Below are positions 1 through 5,369 of a DNA stretch of 14,161 nt, one piece after another (the stretch's first letter is position 1; each line of letters opens with the position of its first letter). Origin of the DNA: CAYYSY01 sp964474355 (lineage in GTDB: Bacteria > Myxococcota_A > UBA9160 > UBA4427); NCBI GenBank assembly GCA_964474355.1, contig CAYYSY010000217.1, forward strand, positions 1 through 14,161, given 5' to 3'. The position numbers were made by a program, and so were the translations under genes. The notes below the pieces were generated by a model. It ran no database searches. It worked only from the letters and a program-made list of their open reading frames with translations, and was not told the DNA's origin.

Positions 1-520
1 GGACGACTCGCTCTGGACACAGTTCGAGGGGCTCGCACTGACGGGCGCGCGGTCGGGCGAGCGTCTTCAGCCGATCCCCGTTCGCGTCGAGACCCTGCGC
101 AGATGGGAGCGGCGTCATCCCGGTACCCGCGTCCTGCGCCCGCCCGACTCCCGCCGCATCGACTACCGCTACAGCCGCTACACCAGCTACTGGGTGTCGG
201 ACGACATTCCCTTCCCCGTCGATCACGTCGACGCGCGCATCCACCCGAAGGAGCTGGTGCTCGGCGCCCGCGTGGGAGAGCGGACGCGCGCGTATCTCGC
301 GACGGTCATCGAGCGCCGGGGAGGGCGCATCGTCGACGAGTTCGAGGGCCGCAAGATCCGAGTCGAGTGGGACGCCGCATCGGGCACCTTCGGCTTCGAA
401 GCACCCGACGACGTCGAGCTCACGAGCGCCTTCTGGTTCGCATGGAAGAACTTCCACCCCGACACCGAGCTCTGGAACGTGCGATTCGAGCAGGGCGACG
501 AGGCGAGCCTGCGGCACTGA
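1..520 (+). CDS. DUF3179 domain-containing protein, 3' part (5' end outside window)
   Basis: The reading frame is open from base 2 to a TGA at 518-520, giving about 172 C-terminal residues. No start is visible because the gene runs off the left edge. The visible part has the DUF3179 layout: an early LWTQFEGLALTG segment, a WERRHPGTRVL segment, a tyrosine-rich stretch (YRYSRYTSYWVS), the HPKELVLG motif, and an FWFAWKNFHPDTEL ending. Members of this family are usually exported proteins of unknown function; nothing here adds a function. Internal ATGs give shorter frames, but the family match begins well upstream of them, so I treat them as internal. The next gene is convergent and ends 24 bp downstream. 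The family call rests on recalled motifs; the function is unknown. Confidence 0.75.
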   Translation, partial: DDSLWTQFEGLALTGARSGERLQPIPVRVETLRRWERRHPGTRVLRPPDSRRIDYRYSRYTSYWVSDDIPFPVDHVDARIHPKELVLGARVGERTRAYLATVIERRGGRIVDEFEGRKIRVEWDAASGTFGFEAPDDVELTSAFWFAWKNFHPDTELWNVRFEQGDEASLRH

Positions 521-544
521 GCTGCCGACTCGGCCGTGCTCGGG

Positions 545-1003
545 TCAGGGGCTCTGGTCGGGCGAGAAGAAGGCCTGGATCTGCCGCAGCGTATCGTCGA
601 CGTGGCGAGTGGCGAGCTCGCGGGCGGAGAAGCGGTCGACGGCATCACCGACGAGCGGGATCCAGTTCGGGGTGACGATCTTGATCGCCAGGTTCGTCTG
701 GCCGGGCCGCTCGGCGACGGTCGTCAGGCTCAGCGTCTGGTCGTAGCGCAGCGAGCCCAGACGGATCTTCCGCTTCAGCCGTGCACCCGGGACCACCTCG
801 AGCGGGCGGTCGTGCATCACCACCTGGACCCGCCCGAGCTGATAGCGCCAGCGCACGCCGCCGGAGAAGGGGTAGTCGCTGCTCGGGTCGACGGGGGCCA
901 GCATGCGCTCGTCCCAGGCCACGACCTCGGCGGGGTTCGTCAGCGCCTTCCAGACCCGTTCGGGGTCCGCCTCGATCACCCGCGACATCACGACGGTGAT
1001 CAA
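545..1003 (-). CDS. SRPBCC (START/Bet v1-like) family protein
   Basis: The core reads as a single SRPBCC lipid- or ligand-binding fold. It has an N-terminal beta strand (ITVVMSRVIEADPERVWKAL) with the usual P-x-x-VW entry to helix 1, then NPAEVVAWDERM. Antiparallel strands follow (VRWRYQLGRVQVVMHDRPLE, then LKRKIRLGSLRYDQTLSLTTV), and a long C-terminal helix ends in RHVDDTLRQIQAFF. The family binds or transforms small hydrophobic ligands; the ligand here cannot be inferred. The start is uncertain. An ATG at 988 cuts beta strand 1 short, while TTG at 1003 or GTG at 991 restores it, and I chose 1003 (152 aa). The more upstream ATG at 1129 would add an arginine-rich tail and lies against a terminator-like hairpin, so I reject it. 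The gene converges with the DUF3179 gene. Confidence 0.72.
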   Translation of the reverse strand: MITVVMSRVIEADPERVWKALTNPAEVVAWDERMLAPVDPSSDYPFSGGVRWRYQLGRVQVVMHDRPLEVVPGARLKRKIRLGSLRYDQTLSLTTVAERPGQTNLAIKIVTPNWIPLVGDAVDRFSARELATRHVDDTLRQIQAFFSPDQSP

Positions 1004-1099
1004 TCGGCCGGCTCGCTCGCGTTCACGGGGCGATGATGCACACGATGAGGGGGGCCTGCAATGAGGCGTTTCCGAGTCGAGCGGCACCCGGAACGAAGA

Positions 1100-1126
1100 C
1101 CGCCGGACGCGCGAGGCGTCCGGCGG
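1100..1126 (-). terminator. Perfect 11-bp hairpin downstream of the PEP-CTERM gene
   Basis: CCGCCGGACGC (1100-1110) and GCGTCCGGCGG (1116-1126) are exact reverse complements around a 5-nt GCGAG loop. The hairpin lies 67 bp after the stop of the minus-strand PEP-CTERM gene and before the SRPBCC gene, which fits transcription termination or 3'-end protection of the PEP-CTERM mRNA. There is no run of T on either side, so it is not a textbook intrinsic terminator. Confidence 0.5.
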
Positions 1127-1193
1127 CATGTTCGAATCGAGCAGGGTCGGGCGTGTGCCCGGCGAGCCCCGTCTCAGCCTTCTCTCGGCTCTC

Positions 1194-1871
1194 TCAGCTC
1201 TTTCGGCGGGTCGCCCGTCGCAGCACGACGGCGCCGACGCAGAAGAGTGCGAGGCCCGTGGGCTCCGGCACGGCCTGAGCGCCGCCGGGCCGCACGTTGT
1301 CGTCGGTCTCGTAGGTCCAGATCACACCGGAGAAGTCGACGATCGTCGAATCTTCGCGGGCGATCACCGCGACGGTGAGCTCGTCCTCCTGGTTCGAGAA
1401 GAGCGCGGTCACCTCGCCATTGAAGAGCGAGAGCCAGGCGCTGCCGCCCTGCCACATGTCTCCGTTCAGCGCGATGTCCACCGACTCGCTGTGATCCATC
1501 CAGTCGCCGAAGTCGCGGGTGCTCCAGGCATCGTCGCGAACGCCCACGAAGAGGTGCGCGCCGGTCACCGCGGTATAGGCGGTCGAGGGCGTGAAGCGGT
1601 GGGTGTAGAGGACGTGGTCGCCCGGGTTGCTGAGCAGCCCGCTGCCGATGCCGGCGCCCGGCGTGACCGAGCCCTGGATCATGATGTCGTTGGGGTCACC
1701 GTCGATGTAGCCGGCCTCGAGGGTGGCGCGCACGTTCTGGGGCAGGAACATGCTCTCCTGGGAGGTGAGCACCTCCGCGAACAGCATCGTGCCTGCGAAG
1801 GCGGGCGCCGCGAAGAGCACAAGCACGGCGGCTGCGAAGAGGTGGGTCAGGCGAAGGCTGGCAATATTCAT
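1194..1871 (-). CDS. PEP-CTERM sorting domain-containing exported protein
   Basis: This 225-aa protein has a clear signal peptide: a short n-region with Arg7, a hydrophobic stretch at about 10-24, and a likely cleavage after APAFA (22-26). The body (27-195) looks like an all-beta secreted domain with no family I recognise; it is rich in Asp, Gly and Thr. The C-terminus is a canonical PEP-CTERM signal: VPEP at 201-204, a hydrophobic segment at about 205-217 (TGLALFCVGAVVL), and a basic tail RRATRRK. In known systems this tail is processed by exosortase (EpsH/XrtA-type), often in bacteria that make exopolysaccharide. No exosortase is in this window. The start ATG at 1871 is set by the signal peptide. 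Upstream are a 9-bp repeat array and a CRP-type site; downstream is a hairpin. Substrate or partner is unknown. Confidence 0.85.
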   Translation of the reverse strand: MNIASLRLTHLFAAAVLVLFAAPAFAGTMLFAEVLTSQESMFLPQNVRATLEAGYIDGDPNDIMIQGSVTPGAGIGSGLLSNPGDHVLYTHRFTPSTAYTAVTGAHLFVGVRDDAWSTRDFGDWMDHSESVDIALNGDMWQGGSAWLSLFNGEVTALFSNQEDELTVAVIAREDSTIVDFSGVIWTYETDDNVRPGGAQAVPEPTGLALFCVGAVVLRRATRRKS

Positions 1872-1892
1872 GATGTCTACTCGAAATCCAGT

Positions 1893-1919
1893 CTGCTTCT
1901 GCTGCTTTTGCTGCTTCTG
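1893..1919 (-). repeat. Three tandem 9-bp repeats (CARAAGCAG) just upstream of the PEP-CTERM gene
   Basis: Read on the minus strand the three units are CAGAAGCAG, CAAAAGCAG and CAGAAGCAG, end to end, beginning 21 nt upstream of the ATG at 1871. Only one base differs between units. They would lie in the 5' leader or promoter of the exported-protein gene. The unit length is a multiple of three, so copy change would not shift a frame, but the array is not in a supported coding region. Confidence 0.75.
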
Positions 1920-2063
1920 CGGCTCTTTGGTTCGAAGCCCGTCTCGTGGTGATGCATCGCATCAAGAACGGGCCCGAAGCCCCGGGTCGGAGCCAGCCGA
2001 AGCCAGGCCTCCGCCCACACGTTCATCTCGTCCTACGTCTGTGAGTGTCTGCCCGGGTAGAAA

Positions 2064-2079
2064 TGTGACTAAATTCACA
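2064..2079. promoter_or_regulatory. CRP/FNR-superfamily operator-like palindrome TGTGA-N6-TCACA
   Basis: TGTGA (2064-2068) and TCACA (2075-2079) are separated by exactly six bases (CTAAAT) and flanked by AAA on the left and AT on the right. This equals the core consensus known for the CRP family. It is in the only intergenic gap upstream of the PEP-CTERM gene, 193 bp before its start, and 125 bp after the amidase stop, so the PEP-CTERM gene is the plausible target. No regulator gene is present here to confirm which CRP-type protein would bind. Confidence 0.6.
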
Positions 2080-2204
2080 ATCTTCCCCCGGCATTGAGAG
2101 AGATTCTGCCAGACGGCTGGGTGAGTTACAACACAATTGTCAGCTCTCCTGCAATCAAGGGCAAGCTCGAATGATGCTGGGGGCTGTGGGGCGAGATTAC
2201 CGCC

Positions 2205-3623
2205 TCATGAGGCGGCAGCTTCGGGCCAGGTCGCGAAGCAGTCGGTCTCGCGCTCGAAGAGCCTCGCGGCCCGCAGGACGAGATCGTCGCGGTGGCGGGG
2301 CCCGACGATCTGGAGCCCCACCGGCAGACCGGCATTCGAGAGGCCTGCCCGCACCGTCGCGGCGGGGTGCCACGACATGTTGAAGGGCATCGTGAAGCTT
2401 CCGAAGTTGGCGGCGGGCTGCCTGCGCCCCTCGGTCTCGGCGGCGAACGGACCACGTGCCGGAGGCGGGTCGTAGGGGACCGTCGGCGTCACGAGGAAGT
2501 CGTAGTCGTCGAAGACGTCGCGACACCAGTCGTTCAGCTCCGAGCGTCGCCTCCGCATGCGTCCCCAGCGCTCGGCGTTCATGTTCGCACCGCGCTTCAC
2601 CCCGTGGATGAAGCTGCGACCGAACTCCTCCTCGCGCTCCGGCAGCAGATGCGAGAGCTCGGCGAGCATCTCCCACGCGCCGGAGAAGAGCCAGTCGGGA
2701 CCGGGCTCGGGCGGGCCGCCTTCGATCTCCGCGACCGAGTGTCCGAGCCCCTCGAAGACGTGCGCGGCCTCGCGCACCGACTTCTCGACGTCGCTCTGCA
2801 CGACCGCGTACCCGAGATCGGGCGAGAACGCGAAGCGAAGCGGCTGCTCGAAGGGCTCCTCGATGGCTTCCCGGTACAGCAGCCCGGGATGCGGCAACGA
2901 GCTCGGGTCGTCGGGATGGGCGCCTACGACCGCATCGAGATGGAGCGCCGCATCGCGCACGGACCGCGTGAGCGGCCCGTCCACGGCGGTGTCGTCCATG
3001 ATCCAGAAGGGCTTCGGCCCATGCGGAACGCGCCCGAAGCTGCCCTTCAGGCCGAAGCATCCCGTCACGGAGGCCGGGATGCGGACCGAGCCGCCGCCAT
3101 CGCTCGCCGTGGCCAACGGGACGACGCCGCCCGCGATGGCGGCTGCCGAGCCGCCGCTCGAGCCGCCGGGCGTGCGCTCGAGGTTCCAGGGATTGCGGCT
3201 CTCTCCGAAGAGCAGGTTCTTGGTGATGGCCGTGTAGCCGAACTCGGGCGTGTTGGTCTTGCCGACGACGATGGCGCCGGCTGCGCGCAGCCGCTCGACC
3301 TGGGCCGAGTCGCGCTCGGCGACGTGATCCTTGAACGGCACCGAGCCGTGGGACGTGACGAGGCCGGCCACGTCCTCGAGATCCTTCACGCCGAGCGGCA
3401 GCCCTTCGAGCAGGCGCGCCTCGCCCCGTCTGCGGCGCTCGTCCGAAGCGCGGGCGTCGGCGGAGATCTCGTCGGGATCGCGGAGTGACACGAACGCGTT
3501 CAGGGTCTCACGCGTCTCGTCGATGCGCGCGAGCGTCGCCCTGCACAGCTCTTCCGACGAGACCTCACCACGGTCCATGTCGTCGAGCAGGCTGGTCAGG
3601 GTGCGATGGAGGAGGTCGGTCAT
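2205..3623 (-). CDS. Amidase-signature family enzyme
   Basis: A serine amidohydrolase of the amidase-signature family (GatA, fatty-acid amide hydrolase and relatives), which hydrolyses C-N amide bonds. Counting from ATG 3623 (472 aa), the Ser-cisSer-Lys triad is visible. Lys80 lies in GLPLGVKDLEDV, the cis-Ser is Ser155 in TPGGSSGGSAAAIAGG, and the nucleophile is Ser179 in SDGGGSVRIPAS; the 24-residue Ser-Ser spacing matches characterised members. The C-terminus carries FNMSWHPAATVRAG and GLPVGLQIVG, typical of the family. A GTG at 3683 would add 20 residues, but ATG 3623 has GGAG at 3633-3630 with 6-nt spacing, so I prefer it. Substrate is unknown. There is no sign of gatB or gatC beside it, and the non-tRNA C-terminus suggests a catabolic amidase, not GatA. 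Confidence 0.88.
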   Translation of the reverse strand: MTDLLHRTLTSLLDDMDRGEVSSEELCRATLARIDETRETLNAFVSLRDPDEISADARASDERRRRGEARLLEGLPLGVKDLEDVAGLVTSHGSVPFKDHVAERDSAQVERLRAAGAIVVGKTNTPEFGYTAITKNLLFGESRNPWNLERTPGGSSGGSAAAIAGGVVPLATASDGGGSVRIPASVTGCFGLKGSFGRVPHGPKPFWIMDDTAVDGPLTRSVRDAALHLDAVVGAHPDDPSSLPHPGLLYREAIEEPFEQPLRFAFSPDLGYAVVQSDVEKSVREAAHVFEGLGHSVAEIEGGPPEPGPDWLFSGAWEMLAELSHLLPEREEEFGRSFIHGVKRGANMNAERWGRMRRRRSELNDWCRDVFDDYDFLVTPTVPYDPPPARGPFAAETEGRRQPAANFGSFTMPFNMSWHPAATVRAGLSNAGLPVGLQIVGPRHRDDLVLRAARLFERETDCFATWPEAAAS

Positions 3624-3796
3624 CGGGGGCTCCGCATGGGGTTCGCCCGAAGGGGTCCGGGCGATGGGGGGCGCGGTCGACACCGCGGTGCACCACCCTA
3701 TCAGGGAGGGAACGCGCCGAGAAGCCCTGCGCGCCGTGGGGAACCCCCCTCCCCGCTACACAGTCGAGCGTGGAGCGAGTCACAGCGGTCGCGCGC

Positions 3797-4630
3797 TCAC
3801 GCGTCGTCGGCGTCCTCGGCGAGCTCCGCGAGGAACCCGGACACGGCGTCGGCGAGCGCGTCGGGCCGGTCGAGCAGCACGTGGTGCCCCGCGCTCGCGA
3901 TCTCGCACAGCCGGGCATCGGGCAGCATCGAGACGAGCTCGCGAGCGCCCGCCTCCGAGAGCAGCGCGCTCTCTCCGCCTCGCACGACGAGCGTGGGACA
4001 CGCGACCTTCTCGAAATCGGGTGGCGTGCGCGGGGGCAGCCCGAACCAGGCCGGATCGAACTTGTAGCCGAAGCGCCCGTCTTCCTCCTCGCGGACCGAC
4101 GCGCGGGCGATCGACTCCCGCAGCGCCTCGGTGGCGTGCTCGCTCGGTGGCAGGAAGCGGAAGCGCGAGATCGCGTCGTCCCGGGTCGCGTACGAGCGCT
4201 TGAACCGGAGCGCCAGCCGCGCCCGGCGCCGCGAGCGCTTCGCGGCGCCCCGCGAAGGATCGACCAGCACGAGACCGCGCGTCTCGGAGTGGCGCGACGC
4301 GTGATCCAGCGCCACGTGTGCGCCCATCGAGTGGCCGACGAGCACGACGTGCGCGGTGCCGAGCCGGTCGAGCAGTGCCTCGAGATCGTCCTGGAATGCC
4401 CCCGTTACGTGCTCTTCCGGATGATCCGAGTCGCCATGCCCGCGGAAGTCGAGGGCGACGACGCAATGGTCCGTCGCCCACCTCGGCGCGAGGTGATCCC
4501 ACCAGCTCGCGTTCGCACCTCCGCCGTGCAGGAGCACGACGAGAGGATCGTGCGCGCTGCCCCACACCCGCACGTGCAGCTCCACGCCTCCGAGTGCGTC
4601 GGTCGTGAATCGCTCATCGCTGGGATCCAT
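3797..4630 (-). CDS. Alpha/beta-fold hydrolase
   Basis: A 277-aa alpha/beta hydrolase. The oxyanion-hole motif LLHGGGAN is at 33-40. DFRGHGDSD follows at about 61-69. The nucleophile elbow is GHSMG at 99-103, so Ser101, and the catalytic His is most likely His249 in SAGHHVLLDRP. The acid is less clear: the usual Asp after strand 7 is absent in VVRGGESALLS, so Glu220 there or Asp124 after strand 6 (VDPS) may serve. The cap region (about 128-205) is rich in Arg. The family includes esterases, epoxide hydrolases, haloperoxidases and C-C hydrolases; the sequence does not choose among them. The gene sits 173 bp upstream of the amidase on the same strand, far enough for separate transcription, and is divergent from the histone-fold gene. 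Confidence 0.85.
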   Translation of the reverse strand: MDPSDERFTTDALGGVELHVRVWGSAHDPLVVLLHGGGANASWWDHLAPRWATDHCVVALDFRGHGDSDHPEEHVTGAFQDDLEALLDRLGTAHVVLVGHSMGAHVALDHASRHSETRGLVLVDPSRGAAKRSRRRARLALRFKRSYATRDDAISRFRFLPPSEHATEALRESIARASVREEEDGRFGYKFDPAWFGLPPRTPPDFEKVACPTLVVRGGESALLSEAGARELVSMLPDARLCEIASAGHHVLLDRPDALADAVSGFLAELAEDADDA

Positions 4631-4752
4631 GGACCCGACGCTAGCAAGGTGACGGAGCGCACCGTTTCAGCGGATTCGCCGCGCATATCAAAAAGCGTTT
4701 TGCTTTTCGGTGCTTGCATCGAAACGTCCCAGTCATACACGAATGTGGAGAT

Positions 4753-4766
4753 GGCCGATATCGGCC
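4753..4766. promoter_or_regulatory. Perfect 14-bp palindrome GGCCGATATCGGCC
   Basis: A self-complementary 14-mer in the divergent gap. It could be a dimeric regulator operator. It is 122 bp from the hydrolase start and about 170 bp upstream of the predicted -35 of the histone-fold gene. No regulator can be named. Confidence 0.4.
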
Positions 4767-4866
4767 TTCTCGCGGCGTCTGGCGTTCGAATTCGTGATGG
4801 TCGGGTAGCGGCGCACATCGCTCGCCGGTCCCCCGCTTTTCGAGATCGGCCTCTGTGGGCCGCGAG

Positions 4867-4883
4867 CCCCTCGAATCGAGGGG
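4867..4883. promoter_or_regulatory. Perfect 17-bp palindrome, CCCCTCGA-A-TCGAGGGG
   Basis: Two 8-bp arms flank a single central A, followed on the plus strand by TTT. As RNA it would form a 6-bp CCCCTC/GAGGGG stem with a GAATC loop, so it could be a weak terminator, or as DNA an operator. A second perfect palindrome, CCGAATTCGG, lies 13 bp further on at 4897-4906. Both precede the predicted histone-fold promoter. Confidence 0.4.
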
Positions 4884-4937
4884 TTTGGAGCAACGCCCGA
4901 ATTCGGCACTTTCAGGCCCTCTCGATGCGTTTTCCGA

Positions 4938-4965
4938 TTGACGACCCCGGCAGAACCCTTAATAT
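4938..4965 (+). promoter_or_regulatory. Sigma-70-type promoter candidate for the histone-fold gene
   Basis: TTGACG (4938-4943, 5 of 6 match to the -35 consensus) and TAATAT (4960-4965, 4 of 6 to the -10 consensus) are 16 bp apart, in an AT-richer patch. Transcription would begin near 4972 and leave a leader of about 110 nt before the ATG at 5084. Confidence 0.5.
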
Positions 4966-5072
4966 CGGCGCGAATCGTGGTGCAGGACGCACTTCGATGG
5001 ATTCGTACGAATCGTCTTTTGGGGGATACGGCGCTTCGCCGCTGCGACACTCGCACGGTCGGTCGCCGTTCA

Positions 5073-5080
5073 AGGGAGGG
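5073..5080 (+). promoter_or_regulatory. Strong ribosome binding site fixing the histone-fold start
   Basis: AGGGAGGG lies 3 nt before the ATG at 5084. The frame is open far upstream by chance in this GC-rich DNA, so this Shine-Dalgarno sequence, the strongest in the window, decides the start. Confidence 0.7.
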
Positions 5081-5083
5081 AAC

Positions 5084-5296
5084 ATGGCAGCCCGCAAGAA
5101 GAAGAAGGCCGCGCGCCGCGGCAAGCCCGCCGAGCTCATCATCTCGAAGTCGCGCACCAAGGGTGCCGTCAAGAAGTGCAACGTCGGTGGCGACTTCTAC
5201 GGAGCGCTCGACGCGGCGGTCCGCGAGCTGATCAAGGACGCGGAAGCGCGCGCCGTCGGCAACAAGCGCAAGACGCTGAAGGCCGTCGACCTGTAA
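5084..5296 (+). CDS. Bacterial single-histone-fold protein (basic DNA-binding)
   Basis: A 70-aa basic protein. Residues 1-14 are a tail with eight Lys/Arg. The rest follows a short histone fold: helix 1 at about 22-31 (KSRTKGAVKK), loop 1 (CNVGGD), a long amphipathic helix 2 at about 37-60 (DFYGALDAAVRELIKDAEARAVGN), then loop 2 and the start of helix 3, KRKTLKAVDL, where the protein ends. R62-x-T64-x4-D69 matches the RxTxxxxD histone-fold signature seen in archaeal and bacterial histones. The truncated helix 3 resembles the Bdellovibrio Bd0055 type. The expected role is dimeric DNA binding and nucleoid organisation. It stands alone with its own promoter candidate, strong ribosome site and terminator, as expected for an abundant chromatin protein. 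The call comes from motif and layout, not an alignment; another small basic DNA-binding protein is the alternative. Confidence 0.78.
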   Translation: MAARKKKKAARRGKPAELIISKSRTKGAVKKCNVGGDFYGALDAAVRELIKDAEARAVGNKRKTLKAVDL

Positions 5297-5335
5297 GAGG
5301 CGCGACGCTCTTCGGACCGTGAGTTCCGAGAGAAC

Positions 5336-5368
5336 GAGGGGCTCACCAGCAAAGCTGGTGAGCCCCTC
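5336..5368 (+). terminator. Perfect 15-bp-stem hairpin, terminator for the histone-fold gene
   Basis: GAGGGGCTCACCAGC (5336-5350) pairs exactly with GCTGGTGAGCCCCTC (5354-5368) around an AAA loop, 39 nt after the TAA at 5296. The following bases are TTCAGTT, so the U-tract is weak. It lies one base from the stop codon of the convergent CocE gene and can serve both directions. Confidence 0.75.
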
Positions 5369-5369
5369 T

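Larger units (their letters stand above)
1872..2204. other. Upstream region of the PEP-CTERM gene, no gene seen
   Basis: This 333-bp gap separates the amidase stop (2205) from the PEP-CTERM start (1871), both on the minus strand. I see no coding sequence in it. It holds the 9-bp repeats (1893-1919), a CRP-type palindrome (2064-2079) and a locally AT-richer stretch (about 2060-2080). I found no convincing -35/-10 pair on the minus strand. Confidence 0.6.
4631..5083. other. Divergent regulatory region upstream of the histone-fold gene
   Basis: This 453-bp gap between the alpha/beta hydrolase (-) and the histone-fold gene (+) has no coding sequence I can support and is visibly AT-richer than its surroundings, especially 4680-4745 and 4910-5030. 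It contains a small inverted repeat AAAAGC/GCTTTT (4691-4696 and 4702-4707), three palindromes (4753-4766, 4867-4883, 4897-4906) and a sigma-70-like promoter at 4938-4965. Confidence 0.6.

Noticed and set aside
1004..1129. N-terminal extension of the SRPBCC protein to the ATG at 1129
   Set aside because: The added 42 residues are Arg/Ser/Pro-rich with no family match, and the ATG abuts the terminator-like hairpin at 1100-1126.
1130..1138. tRNA T-loop-like GTTCGAATC
   Set aside because: No acceptor stem, D-arm or anticodon arm can be built from the preceding 75 bases.
2140..2165. Minus-strand promoter around CTGACA (near GTCAG at 2139-2143)
   Set aside because: No -10-like hexamer at 16-18 bp on the minus strand.
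3485..5082. Long plus-strand open frame running into the histone-fold gene (about 600 codons)
   Set aside because: It is antisense to the amidase N-terminus and alpha/beta hydrolase and crosses a palindrome-rich gap. Only the part from ATG 5084, with its strong ribosome site, has protein-like features.
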